A stretch of DNA of 64,000 nucleotides. It comes from Mycoplana azooxidifex (GTDB taxonomy: Bacteria > Pseudomonadota > Alphaproteobacteria > Rhizobiales > Rhizobiaceae). Both the position numbers and the translations under genes were made by a program. Positions 7,696 through 16,174 of the stretch are shown here, piece by piece. The DNA lies in contig NZ_JACIEE010000011.1 in the NCBI RefSeq assembly GCF_014196765.1, positions 62,001 through 126,000 on the forward strand, in the 5' to 3' direction. Each line of letters begins with the position of its first letter. Positions within the stretch are counted from its first letter, which is position 1. The notes beneath the pieces were generated by a model. That model did no database searches. It was given only the letters and a program-made list of their open reading frames with translations, and was not told the DNA's origin.

Positions 7696-8595
7696 CTATC
7701 GCTTGAAGACGATCGGAACGTTGAAGGGCCAGGACGACCGGCCCGCGCCCGCCGGAATCTCCGGGAACGGTGCGGCGCGGCGGACAGCCTCGATAGCCGC
7801 CTGGTCGACATCCGGCTCGCCAGAGCTCTTGGCAATGCGAATGCTGGTGGCCTGGCCGGAGGACGAGACGGTGAAGGCGACCGTCACGACGCCGGCACCC
7901 CGCACGCGCCGCTTGGCGCGATTGATCTTGCTGCGGACCTTGCCCGGATAGTTGCTGACAGCGGCGTTTCCGACCGTTGCGCTGCCCTTCTTCTGGCCAC
8001 CGGGCGAAGACATCGTGACGCCGTCGGAGCCGTTGACCTCGCCGCGTTTTGCCGCCTGCGGGCTGTTGCCCTTGTCGCCGGATTTTTTGGCCTTTTTCTT
8101 CTCCGGCTTTTTCTCGGCCGGTTTCTCGACCTTCTTTTCCAGCGGCTGGATCGCCTCCGGCGGCTTTTCCACGATCTCCGGCCTGATGTCGGGAACGGGA
8201 ATGGCGGCGATCTCGACCTCGGCGCCCTGGATCTCGATGGCCTCGCTCATCTCGGGAACGAATTCCTCCGCCTCCGGCGTCGGCGCAACCTCGCTCGGCG
8301 TGATCTCGTCGGGAACGACCTCCTGCGGCTCGATCTCGGCCACTGGCTGGGCAACCGGTTCGATCGTCTCCGGCTCCATCTCCTCGGTCGGCTGGATCTC
8401 GTCCGGCGCGCCGGATTCGATTGCGTCGAAGGCATTGTTTCCAAGCATCGCCACCTCGGCGACGACCGCGCCGCCGGCGACCTGTGCCACATCCGGGTCC
8501 GGCTCGGGAGAAAGCGTCAGGATCGCAGCCGCACCCGCATGCGTGATCAGCGACAGGACGATCGCCGCGCTCCAGATTGTCTTGCTGCCGGCCAT
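7696..8595 (-). CDS. tonB: TonB energy-transducing protein
   Basis: 299 residues. One N-terminal membrane anchor (about 8-28, IWSAAIVLSLITHAGAAAIL) is followed by a long acidic, proline-containing periplasmic spacer. Next comes a lysine-rich tract with KPAEKKPEKKKAKK near residue 165, and a C-terminal TonB domain (about 215-299) with SKINRAKRRVRGAGVVTVAF, the GEPDVDQAAIEAVRRAAPFP helix and PFNVPIVF. It couples the proton gradient to outer-membrane receptors; beside hmuSTUV the likely client is a heme or siderophore receptor, which is not in the window. It is the second gene of an operon with a secreted protein 51 bp upstream. Confidence 0.88.
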   Translation of the reverse strand: MAGSKTIWSAAIVLSLITHAGAAAILTLSPEPDPDVAQVAGGAVVAEVAMLGNNAFDAIESGAPDEIQPTEEMEPETIEPVAQPVAEIEPQEVVPDEITPSEVAPTPEAEEFVPEMSEAIEIQGAEVEIAAIPVPDIRPEIVEKPPEAIQPLEKKVEKPAEKKPEKKKAKKSGDKGNSPQAAKRGEVNGSDGVTMSSPGGQKKGSATVGNAAVSNYPGKVRSKINRAKRRVRGAGVVTVAFTVSSSGQATSIRIAKSSGEPDVDQAAIEAVRRAAPFPEIPAGAGRSSWPFNVPIVFKR

Positions 8596-8646
8596 GGCTA
8601 CACCTTCATTCCTAACTCGACCCGACCGCGCTGCCGCGCGCCCGGT

Positions 8647-9099
8647 CTATCCTTCGAAACCGACCTGCGTGTTGCTGCGCGTCACGATGCCGCTCATGCA
8701 TGCACCGGCGGCAATGCCCTCGCCCTCGCATACCGGGGAATCGTTGATCAGGATCCGCTTGACGTTGTCGCATTGCGTGCCGGGCAGGTCGAACTGCCGC
8801 ACCTTCGTCTTTCCCTGCGGCAGGTCGCGGAAATCGAGCACGATCATGCGCTCGACCGTTCCCGTTCCGTTGAAGAGCACGAATTCGAACTTGGCGCTCG
8901 CGACGCTCTTCTCCAATTGGTTACCGACCACGAAGGTGAAGACGCAACCGCGCTCAGACGGCGCCACCGCATTGAGCTCCACCTGCAGGCCCTTGGCGGG
9001 TTGGGCATCCTGCGACCATGCGCTTGCGGCAGACAGGGCCACAGGCAGGGCAACAGACAGGGCCAAAGCCGTCACGGACAGGGCTGCATTTCGGATCAT
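8647..9099 (-). CDS. Secreted protein of the heme-uptake locus
   Basis: 150 residues from the ATG at 9099, chosen because it opens directly into a signal peptide (MIRNAALSVTALALSVALPV, cleavage probably after SAASAWSQ). The mature part has an FTFVVGNQLEKSVASAKFEF strand pair and four cysteines (GCVFTF, TQCDNV, PVCEGE, GACMSG), likely forming two disulfides in the periplasm. I recognise no named family; similar proteins lie beside tonB in rhizobial heme loci. It heads the transcript with tonB and is divergent from hmuS across an iron box, so it is probably induced by iron limitation. Confidence 0.75.
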   Translation of the reverse strand: MIRNAALSVTALALSVALPVALSAASAWSQDAQPAKGLQVELNAVAPSERGCVFTFVVGNQLEKSVASAKFEFVLFNGTGTVERMIVLDFRDLPQGKTKVRQFDLPGTQCDNVKRILINDSPVCEGEGIAAGACMSGIVTRSNTQVGFEG

Positions 9100-9223
9100 C
9101 GGGGACGCCTCGACTGTTGGACACGAACAAAACCCGGACATGCGCCGCCACAATGAAGCAATTGTGGATTGCATGGTGCATTTCAACCAGCGGCCGATCC
9201 GGTATTGCGTCCATAAATAAATA

Positions 9224-9238
9224 TGACTATGAAAGTCA
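9224..9238. promoter_or_regulatory. RirA iron-responsive (IRO) box between tonB operon and hmuS
   Basis: TGACTATGAAAGTCA fits TGA-N9-TCA with perfect 5-bp arms (TGACT/AGTCA). It sits in the divergent region, 125 bp from the secreted-protein start and 146 bp from hmuS, so it can control both transcripts. RirA binding is inferred. Confidence 0.65.
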
Positions 9239-9384
9239 AGAAAGTTTAACGGAAACGACGTTCAATCCCCTGTGAATGCTCGCAAATTTGTTGCGGGACG
9301 ATGCGCCCGGAGCCGCGATTACCGCCTGGCGCTCCACGGGGGTGCGATGATTTTTGAGCAGATGAACGTGAGCAGGCAGACGCC

Positions 9385-10443
9385 ATGACGGAAAAGCAGC
9401 GCCCCACCCCTTCCGAGATCCGCGCTTACCGAGCGGAAAATCCCAAGCTGCGCGAGCGCGACGTTGCCGTCCAGCTCGGCATCTCCGAAGCCGCGCTCAT
9501 TGCAGCCGAGGTCGGGCTGACGGCCGTGCGCATCGACGGCAGCGCCAACCGCCTGCTGGAAAAGGCGCCGTCGCTCGGCGAGGTCATGGTGCTGACCCGC
9601 AACGACAGCGCCGTGCACGAGAAGATCGGCGTCTACGAGAAGATCACGGCCGGCCAGCATGCCTCGATCGTGCTCGGCGAAAACGTCGATCTGCGCATCT
9701 TCCCGCAAGTGTGGGCGCACGGATTTGCGGTGAGCAAGAAGGGCGAAGGCGATGAGGTCCGCCGCAGCCTGCAGTATTTCGACGCGGCCGGAAACGCCGT
9801 CCAGAAGATCCACCTGCGCCCCGCCTCCAATCTCGATGCCTACCTGGCGCTCGTCGACGAATTCCGGCTGGAAGACCAGTCGCAGGACTTCGTCGAAGTG
9901 AAGCCATCCGTATCCGATGCGGACGAGACCGGTCCCGTCGACGTTCCGGTGCTGCGCCAGAACTGGAGCGAGATGACCGACACGCATCAGTTCTTCGGCA
10001 TGCTGAAGAAACTCAAGATCGGCCGGCGGGACGCCGTTCGCAGCGTCGGCGAGGACTATGCCTGGCAGGTCGCCTCCAACGCGGCCGAGTTCTTGCTGCG
10101 AGCCGCGGCCGAAAAGGGCACGGACATCATGTGCTTCGTCGGCAACAACGGCACGATCCAGATCCACACGGGTCCGATCGGCAAGGTCGAGCCGATGGGG
10201 CCGTGGATCAACGTGATGGATCCGACCTTCCATCTCCACCTGCGCCAGGATCACATTTCCGAATGCTGGGTCGTGCGCAAGCCGACCAAGGACGGCCACG
10301 TCACCTCGCTGGAGGCCTATGACGCCAAGGGCGAGATGATCATCCAGTTCTTCGGCAAGCGGAAGGAAGGAAACGTCGAGCTTGCGGCGTGGCGCGACAT
10401 CCTCGACGGCCTGCCGCGCGCCGACGCCAGCGTCGCAGCCTGA
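9385..10443 (+). CDS. hmuS: Hemin-degrading/transport factor HmuS
   Basis: 352 residues, the full length of the HmuS/ChuX-type family with its duplicated heme-binding fold (about residues 10-165 and 190-345). Visible motifs include RENPKLRERDVA-type N-terminus, the FGMLKKLKIGRRDAVR-like helix, and the repeat-2 block GPMGPWINVMDPTFHLHLRQDHISECWVVRKP. Cytoplasmic HmuS accepts heme delivered by HmuTUV and frees the iron or traffics the heme. It is the first gene of hmuSTUV, 11 bp before hmuT, downstream of an iron box. Confidence 0.92.
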   Translation: MTEKQRPTPSEIRAYRAENPKLRERDVAVQLGISEAALIAAEVGLTAVRIDGSANRLLEKAPSLGEVMVLTRNDSAVHEKIGVYEKITAGQHASIVLGENVDLRIFPQVWAHGFAVSKKGEGDEVRRSLQYFDAAGNAVQKIHLRPASNLDAYLALVDEFRLEDQSQDFVEVKPSVSDADETGPVDVPVLRQNWSEMTDTHQFFGMLKKLKIGRRDAVRSVGEDYAWQVASNAAEFLLRAAAEKGTDIMCFVGNNGTIQIHTGPIGKVEPMGPWINVMDPTFHLHLRQDHISECWVVRKPTKDGHVTSLEAYDAKGEMIIQFFGKRKEGNVELAAWRDILDGLPRADASVAA

Positions 10444-10454
10444 GGACCCGCCAA

Positions 10455-11384
10455 ATGAAGCTCCCCTTTTTCCAGACATCGCGCCGCACGGCACTCGCCC
10501 TGACGGCCTTGGCGCTCGCAGCGCCTTTTTTCCTGCCCGCGGGCCTCGCCTCCCCCGCTGCCGCGCAGGAGACGCAGAAGGCCGATACCTCGCGCATCGT
10601 CGTGATCGGCGGCGCCCTGACCGAGATCGTCTATGCGCTCGGTGAGCAGGGCCGCCTGATAGCGCGCGACACCACCAGCACCTATCCCGAGGCAGCGATG
10701 AGCCTGCCGGATGTCGGCTACATGCGCGCGCTGTCGCCCGAAGGCGTGCTCGCGGTCAATCCGAGCGCCATCCTCGCCATTGAGGGAAGCGGCCCGCCGG
10801 ATGCGCTGGCGGTCCTGAAGAATGCGGGCGTCTCGTTCACGACCGTCCCCGAGGGCTACGACCGTGCCGCCATCCTCGACAAGATCGCCACGGTCGGCGA
10901 TTTCCTCGGCGTACCGGACAAGGCGAAGACGCTAGCGAACGAGGTCGGCGCCGATCTCGACAAGGCCATTGCAGACGCGACAAAGCGCCCCGAAAGCGAG
11001 CGCAAGCGCGTGCTCTTCATCCTGAGTTTCCAGGATGGAAAGATCATGGCGGCAGGCGCCCATACCGCCGCCGACGGCATCCTCAAGCTCGCCGGCGCCG
11101 TCAACGCCACCGACGCGGCCTTCCCCGGATACAAGGCGATGGCCGACGAGGCGATCGTCGACGCCAGGCCGGACGCGATCATGGTCATGTCGCGCGGCGG
11201 CGGCCACGACGGCAGCGACGAACAACTGCTGGCCCATCCGGCGATCGCGCTGACGCCTGCGGCTGCCTCGAAGACGATCATCCGCATGAACAGCCTCGAG
11301 CTCCTGGGATTCGGTCCGCGCACCGCATCGGCGATCCGCGACCTGAACGAGCGGCTGTACGGCAAGGCCAATGTCTCTCAGTGA
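10455..11384 (+). CDS. hmuT: Periplasmic hemin-binding protein HmuT
   Basis: 309 residues from the ATG at 10455; the upstream in-frame extension overlaps hmuS and lacks a signal. The N-terminus has an RR-containing export signal (TSRRTALALTALALA) ending near AAAQ, then the class III binding-protein fold with IVVIGGALTEIVYALGEQ, the TTSTYP and VGYMRALSPEGVL ligand-side segments and ILAIEGSG. It captures heme in the periplasm and docks on HmuU. The 3' end overlaps the hmuU frame by 14 bp. The RR motif is compatible with Tat export but a Sec signal is equally possible. Confidence 0.9.
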   Translation: MKLPFFQTSRRTALALTALALAAPFFLPAGLASPAAAQETQKADTSRIVVIGGALTEIVYALGEQGRLIARDTTSTYPEAAMSLPDVGYMRALSPEGVLAVNPSAILAIEGSGPPDALAVLKNAGVSFTTVPEGYDRAAILDKIATVGDFLGVPDKAKTLANEVGADLDKAIADATKRPESERKRVLFILSFQDGKIMAAGAHTAADGILKLAGAVNATDAAFPGYKAMADEAIVDARPDAIMVMSRGGGHDGSDEQLLAHPAIALTPAAASKTIIRMNSLELLGFGPRTASAIRDLNERLYGKANVSQ

Positions 11385-12486
11385 TGCAGCAAAGACTGGA
11401 ATGCTGGGCATGACGGCGCACCGCCTGCGCCTTGGCGCCGGGGGAGACCGGACCGGCCGGGCGCGGCTGGTCATCGCCGCACTCGCCGTACTCACGCTCC
11501 TCGTCCTCTTGCTGTCGACGGCGACAGGCGCCTCGGATGCCTCGGTGGTCGATGTCGCCCTGTCGTTGGTCAGCGGCGAGCCGTCCTCGGTGCTCAGCCA
11601 GCGCGACCGCATCATCGTCATCGACATCCGCCTGCCCCGCGCGCTGCTCGGGCTCCTGATCGGCGCGGCACTCGCGGTGTCGGGCGCGGTGATGCAGGGA
11701 CTGTTCCGCAATCCGCTGGCCGATCCCGGCCTGATCGGCATTTCGTCGGGTGCGGCACTCGGCGCAGTGCTGATGATCGTGCTCGGCGGGGCGCTGCCGG
11801 CAGCCCTCCTCGGCCTCGTCGGCCCCTTTGCTTTGCCGCTGGCCGCTTTCGCCGGGGGGCTGGCCGCGACCCTCCTGCTCTACCGCATCGCCACGCTGCA
11901 CGGCCAGACCTCGGTCGCCACCATGCTGCTGGCCGGCCTGGCGATCGCGGCACTGGCGAGCGCCGTCACGGGCGTGCTGATCTACGTGGCCGACGACCGC
12001 CAGCTTCGCGACGTCACGTTCTGGAGCCTTGGCTCGCTGGCCGGCTCGACCTGGCCGAAGGTGCTGACCGCCGGCCCGGTGATCCTGCTCTCGCTCGCGG
12101 TTCTGCCGTTTCTCGCCCGCGGGCTGAACGCGATCACGCTGGGCGAGGCGACCGCCTTCCACATGGGCGTCAAGGTCCAGAAGCTGAAGAACATCGCCGT
12201 CGTCAGCGTCGCCGCGGCGATCGGCGCCTCCGTGGCCGTCAGCGGCGGCATCGCCTTCGTCGGCATCGTCGTTCCGCATATCCTGCGCATGATCATCGGC
12301 CCCGACCACCGCTACCTGCTGCCCGCCGCAGCCCTCCTTGGCGGCATCCTGCTCCTGGCCGCGGACATGTTCGCCCGCACCATCGTCGCACCGGCCGAGC
12401 TGCCGATCGGCATCGTCACCGCGCTCGCGGGCGCGCCGTTCTTCCTCTGGGTGCTGCTGCGGCACCGCGCGTCCACCGGGCTGTGA
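11371..12486 (+). CDS. hmuU: Hemin ABC transporter permease HmuU
   Basis: 371 residues of the FecCD permease family with about ten membrane helices. Conserved FecCD segments are present: RLPRALLGLLIGAALAVSGAVMQGLFRNPLADPGLIGISSGAALG near residues 90-130 and IAFVGIVVPHILRMIIGPDHR near 295. The most upstream ATG (11371) overlaps hmuT by 14 bp; ATG codons at 11401 and 11410 are alternatives. It forms the inner-membrane channel with HmuV and receives heme from HmuT. Confidence 0.9.
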   Translation: MSLSDAAKTGMLGMTAHRLRLGAGGDRTGRARLVIAALAVLTLLVLLLSTATGASDASVVDVALSLVSGEPSSVLSQRDRIIVIDIRLPRALLGLLIGAALAVSGAVMQGLFRNPLADPGLIGISSGAALGAVLMIVLGGALPAALLGLVGPFALPLAAFAGGLAATLLLYRIATLHGQTSVATMLLAGLAIAALASAVTGVLIYVADDRQLRDVTFWSLGSLAGSTWPKVLTAGPVILLSLAVLPFLARGLNAITLGEATAFHMGVKVQKLKNIAVVSVAAAIGASVAVSGGIAFVGIVVPHILRMIIGPDHRYLLPAAALLGGILLLAADMFARTIVAPAELPIGIVTALAGAPFFLWVLLRHRASTGL

Positions 12487-12520
12487 CGACGGCGGGCGGC
12501 CAAACCCAATCGGATCCGAC

Positions 12521-13309
12521 ATGATTTGCGCCAAGAACCTCTCCGTCCGGCTTTCCGGCAAGCTGATCGTCGATACGTTGTCGCTCACGGCCAAGGCCGG
12601 CCAGGTGACGGCGATCGTCGGCCCGAACGGCAGCGGCAAGACCACGACGATGAAGGCTATCGCCGGCGAGATCGCCAGCACCGGTGAGATGACGATCAAT
12701 GGCGACGACATCCGCAAGCTCGAGCCCTGGCAGCTTGCCACGCGCCGGGCCGTGCTGCCGCAGGCGACCACGATCGCCTTTCCCTTCACCGTTCGCGAGA
12801 TCGTGCGCATGGGGCTTTCGACCGGGCTGAACAATGACGCCGCGCATGCGCAGGCGATCGCCGCCGAGGCGCTTGCCGCCGTCGATCTGGAGGGATTCGA
12901 GGGCCGCTTCTACCAGGAGCTTTCCGGCGGCGAGCAGCAGCGCGTCCAGCTCGCGCGCGTGATGACGCAGATCTGGGACCCCGTCCTTGATGGCATGCCC
13001 TGCTTCCTGATGCTCGACGAGCCCGTTTCCAGCCTCGACATCCGCCACCAGCTGACCATCATGCAGCTGGCAAAGGACTATTGCGCGCGCGGCGGCGGGG
13101 TGATCGCCGTCATGCACGACCTCAACCTGACGGCGATGTACGCCGATCACATGGTGATGATGAAGAAGGGAAAGGCGATCGCCGCGGGAGCGCCGGCCGA
13201 GGTGCTGACCGACGCAGCCATGGAAGAGGTCTTCGGTTGCCGCATGCGCGTCAGTGGCTTGCCTGCCGCGGGAACTCCGTTCATTCTGCCGCAGACGGCT
13301 GTTCTGTAG
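12521..13309 (+). CDS. hmuV: Hemin ABC transporter ATP-binding protein HmuV
   Basis: 262 residues from the ATG at 12521, 34 bp after hmuU; the frame also reads upstream into hmuU in a different phase and that part is not coding. Walker A GPNGSGKTT is at about residue 35, the ABC signature LSGGEQQRVQLARV near 142, Walker B FLMLDEPVSSLD near 167 and the switch histidine in VMHDLNL near 203. The insert ARVMTQIWDPVLDGMPCFL is typical of HmuV. It powers heme import through HmuU. It ends the operon; the next gene has its own promoter. Confidence 0.92.
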   Translation: MICAKNLSVRLSGKLIVDTLSLTAKAGQVTAIVGPNGSGKTTTMKAIAGEIASTGEMTINGDDIRKLEPWQLATRRAVLPQATTIAFPFTVREIVRMGLSTGLNNDAAHAQAIAAEALAAVDLEGFEGRFYQELSGGEQQRVQLARVMTQIWDPVLDGMPCFLMLDEPVSSLDIRHQLTIMQLAKDYCARGGGVIAVMHDLNLTAMYADHMVMMKKGKAIAAGAPAEVLTDAAMEEVFGCRMRVSGLPAAGTPFILPQTAVL

Positions 13310-13332
13310 GACCTCTCTCACCGCATAGGAGC

Positions 13333-13357
13333 GGAACCTTTCCAGCCCGTCGACGTT
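13333..13357 (+). promoter_or_regulatory. EcfG-type general stress promoter of the DUF883 gene
   Basis: GGAAC (13333-13337), a 16-nt spacer and CGTT (13354-13357) match the alphaproteobacterial EcfG consensus (equivalently GGAAC-N18-TT of Sinorhizobium RpoE2). It lies 52 bp upstream of the ATG at 13410. The sigma factor gene itself is 3 kb away in the same locus. Confidence 0.7.
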
Positions 13358-13409
13358 GTTGTGCCGGCACAACTTTAGTTTTGCGTTCAAACAGGCAAAG
13401 GAGGGTGTA

Positions 13410-13799
13410 ATGGCATCCGGAATGTTCTCCCGCGGCAAGGACCGCACGGTTTCCGAGGCAGCTGAAACGGTCGAGGACCAGATCGCCGAGCTGCGCGACC
13501 AGATTTCCACGCTGGCCAAGCTCGTCGCACAGGACGTGGCCGATGGGGCCGAGGGCGCCCGCGACCGCTTCTCGATGTTCCGCAAGAATGCGCGTGAGAA
13601 CGCCAGGCAGGCCCGCTCCGACGCGACCGACGGCCTCGATGAGCTGATCGCAAGCGGCGAGGACATCCTGGCCGAACTGACGTCGCGCTACAAGGATACC
13701 GGCCGCGAGGTACGTCGCACCGTCAAGGAGCATCCTTTTGCCACCCTCGGCGCCGCCGCCGTCGCCGGTTTCGTCATCGCCGCCATCCTGCGGCGCTGA
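13410..13799 (+). CDS. DUF883 (ElaB/YqjD-like) stress membrane protein
   Basis: 129 residues from the ATG at 13410 behind AAGGAGG. A long amphipathic, coiled-coil-prone region (EDQIAELRDQISTLAKLVAQ onward to about residue 100) leads to RTVKEHPFATLGAAAVAGFV and a single C-terminal membrane helix ending in ILRR. This is the DUF883/ElaB/YqjD architecture, tail-anchored inner-membrane proteins that in enterobacteria associate with ribosomes in stationary phase. A matching EcfG promoter precedes it, so general stress induction is likely. The following holin-like membrane gene is a frequent partner. Confidence 0.83.
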   Translation: MASGMFSRGKDRTVSEAAETVEDQIAELRDQISTLAKLVAQDVADGAEGARDRFSMFRKNARENARQARSDATDGLDELIASGEDILAELTSRYKDTGREVRRTVKEHPFATLGAAAVAGFVIAAILRR

Positions 13800-13994
13800 C
13801 ATCCGCCTTTGGGGAAATCGCCTGACGCGTGCATGCGGCAATCGCCGCCGTCCCACAAAGCTGCCGCGGCCTGATCGCCGCGGCGCTGTCGGCAGGTCTG
13901 GCAGCGGAATGAACAGCAGGGTGCGCCACTGACGGGAGAACCAGTCCCCTGACCGGCAAGGCGCGACGAAAATCACATCCAGGAGCGGGAATTC

Positions 13995-14429
13995 ATGTTG
14001 TCGATCGTAACCGCCCTCGCCCAGAACATGTTCTTCCGGGTCGAGGACAGGATAGAGGAAACCCTGCAGCGCTCGAAGCGCAATGCCATCTTCGCGGGCA
14101 TTGCCGGCCTGCTCCTGCTGACCGCCTATGCGCTTGCGGTCGCGGCAATCTCGGTCGCCCTCGCCCAGCGCTACGGCACGGTGCCCGCCCTGCTCGGGCT
14201 CGCGGGCGGTGTGGCGACCCTGGCGCTCGTTCTCATTGCCGTCCTGCTCTACCTGAACAACCGTGACGCAAGGCTCCGCCGCAGGCGGCGCCAGCAGATG
14301 CGCGCACGCACGCAGTTTGCGGCGATCGCGGCCGGCAGCGCTGCACGCAATCCACTTGCGACCGCAGCCCTCGGCGTCGCGCTGGCGCTGTTCCTGCGTC
14401 CGGGCGGACGCAGGCGCGACGACGACTGA
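13995..14429 (+). CDS. Small membrane protein of the phage-holin/DUF1469-like kind
   Basis: 144 residues. An amphipathic N-terminus (about 1-30) precedes two membrane helices (AIFAGIAGLLLLTAYALAVA and LLGLAGGVATLALVLIAVLL). A strongly basic stretch DARLRRRRRQQMRAR near residue 95 follows, then a third short hydrophobic segment close to the C-terminus. Arrangement and position behind a DUF883 gene resemble the putative actinobacterial holin/DUF1469 group often paired with YqjD-like proteins. The function is unknown. The gap to the DUF883 gene is 195 bp and I see no EcfG box directly upstream, so cotranscription is possible. A strong terminator follows at 14461. Confidence 0.65.
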   Translation: MLSIVTALAQNMFFRVEDRIEETLQRSKRNAIFAGIAGLLLLTAYALAVAAISVALAQRYGTVPALLGLAGGVATLALVLIAVLLYLNNRDARLRRRRRQQMRARTQFAAIAAGSAARNPLATAALGVALALFLRPGGRRRDDD

Positions 14430-14460
14430 TCCTCCCGAAAACCTTGAAACATCAGGACAG

Positions 14461-14496
14461 ACCGATCGGCCCGAGATGACGGGCCGGTCGGTTTGT
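14461..14496 (+). terminator. Rho-independent terminator after the holin-like gene
   Basis: A 13-bp stem (14461-14473 with 14480-14492, one G-U position) encloses a 6-nt loop and is followed by TTTG. It is 32 bp beyond the stop of the small membrane protein gene and faces the convergent histidine kinase gene. Confidence 0.65.
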
Positions 14497-14540
14497 CCAT
14501 TGAAGCAACGGGCGGTCGGTTCAAGCCGGCTGCGTGCCTC

Positions 14541-16070
14541 TCACACCTGGTCTAGCGGCAGCCTGATGATCGCGGTGAGGCCGCTCGGCAGGAATTCAAG
14601 GTGCACGTTGCTGCCGAGCACCTTGTCGAGACTGCGCTCGATCAGGATCAGCCCGAAGCCCCGGCGCTGCGGCGGCTCGACGTGCGGCCCGCCCATTTCG
14701 TGCCACGTCATGTACAGCACCGACTGGCCGTCTTCGCGCACGACGCGCGCAGTGATCACCAGCTTGCCGCCGGGTACGGAGAGCGCGCCGTATTTGCGCG
14801 CGTTGGTGGCGAGCTCGTGCAGAACGAGCCCCAGTCCGATCGACTGGTCGGGACCGAGCTGGACCTCGTCCTTGTGGATTTCCACCTGTCTTTCGAAATC
14901 GTCGACAAAGGGGCGTATCTGCGCCTGCAACAGGGCGGTCAGCGTGATCTTGCCCCATTCGTTGTCGCTGAGCAGCCCATGCGCCTCGGAGATCGACTGC
15001 AGCCGCCCGGCGAAGGCCGCCATGAAGGCCTCCGGGTCCTTGGTCTGCCGCAGCGTCTGGCGCGCCAGCGATTGCAGCATGGCGAGCGTGTTCTTGACCC
15101 GATGGTTGAGTTCACGCAGCAACAGCCGCATCCGTTCCGAGGCGATCTGCCCCTCGGTGACGTCCAGCGTGATGCCGAGGAACATGGAAGGCTTTCCGTC
15201 CGCGTCCCATTCGTGGACGCGCCCGCGACCCAGCAGCCAGCGTCCAGTCGATCCCGCCCGAAACATGCCATCGTACTCGCCGCCGGTTTCCAGCGCCTTG
15301 CGCAGCTTTTCGATGGTGGCGGTCCTGTCGGCGGCGTGGATCGCCGCGAAGATCTGGCGCGCCGTCAGGTTCTCCCCGCGCTTGAGGTCCAGCATCCGCA
15401 AGAGCGGCGCATTGCCGATCACCATCCCGGTCCGGATGTCCCACAGCCAGCTTCCGACATTGGCGGCGTTGAGTGCCGCGGCATGCCGCTGCTCTTCGCG
15501 TGCGATTTCCGCATTGGCCAGCGCCCTGCGCCGCGCCTCCTCCTTGAGGAACAGAAGCGAGCCTGCAAGCTTGGCAAGCTGCTGCAAATGCAACAGCGCG
15601 TCGTCGCCCGCGCCGGCGCAAGCCTCGACGTCCAATACGCAAACGCTGCCGATCGGATGGCCGGAATGGAGGATCGGGGCGCCGGCGTAAAAGCGCACAT
15701 GCGGCGCACCGGTGACGCTCGGCAGGTCGGAGAACCTGCTGTCGGCCCGCGCGTCGGGAACGACGATGGGTGCGCCCCCTTCCGCGAGCAGGCGGGCGCA
15801 GAAGGTATCCGCCGCGCTGGAGCTGACCTCGCCCAGGCCCCTGCGGGCGAGGTACCACTGGGTCGTCTCGCCGATCAGGGTGACGAGTGCGATCGGCGCG
15901 GAAAACAGGCCGGCTGCGAGATCGGCGATATCCGTGAAGTCCGCATCCGGGCCGGCATAGGCAGGCAACGTCGCCTTCACCGCCTCCAGGCGCGCCGGAG
16001 AGGCAAGGGCGGCGGCAACGGCCACCGGCGTGGGCGATGTCCGATTGATCATGGGAAGCCTGTTGGCCAC
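14541..16070 (-). CDS. GAF-PAS sensor histidine kinase, HWE/HisKA_2 type
   Basis: 509 residues from a GTG at 16070; an ATG six codons in is the alternative start. A GAF domain spans about residues 30-175 (LVTLIGETTQWYLARRG, DARADSRFSDLP, FYAGAPILHSGHPIGSVCVLD). A PAS fold follows (about 195-310), then the H-box RELNHRVKNTLAMLQSLARQ near residue 320 and an ATPase with HELATNARKYGALS and the GFGLILIERSL motif. Such kinases phosphorylate PhyR in the general stress response. With ecfG, nepR and phyR adjacent it is the likely local input kinase. No membrane segment is visible, so sensing is cytoplasmic. Confidence 0.85.
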   Translation of the reverse strand: MANRLPMINRTSPTPVAVAAALASPARLEAVKATLPAYAGPDADFTDIADLAAGLFSAPIALVTLIGETTQWYLARRGLGEVSSSAADTFCARLLAEGGAPIVVPDARADSRFSDLPSVTGAPHVRFYAGAPILHSGHPIGSVCVLDVEACAGAGDDALLHLQQLAKLAGSLLFLKEEARRRALANAEIAREEQRHAAALNAANVGSWLWDIRTGMVIGNAPLLRMLDLKRGENLTARQIFAAIHAADRTATIEKLRKALETGGEYDGMFRAGSTGRWLLGRGRVHEWDADGKPSMFLGITLDVTEGQIASERMRLLLRELNHRVKNTLAMLQSLARQTLRQTKDPEAFMAAFAGRLQSISEAHGLLSDNEWGKITLTALLQAQIRPFVDDFERQVEIHKDEVQLGPDQSIGLGLVLHELATNARKYGALSVPGGKLVITARVVREDGQSVLYMTWHEMGGPHVEPPQRRGFGLILIERSLDKVLGSNVHLEFLPSGLTAIIRLPLDQV

Positions 16071-16174
16071 GCGGACGATGACCCTGCGTGCCTTTTCTCC
16101 ATGCGGAAAGCCTGCATGACTATTCTCCGAAACCTGCCCTCACCTGCCGGCCCAGGACAGGTACCGTCGCCCTC

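Noticed and set aside
9100-9384. A small hemP/hmuP gene expected next to hmuS
   Set aside because: I looked in both strands of the divergent region and found no frame with the hemin-uptake-protein motif.
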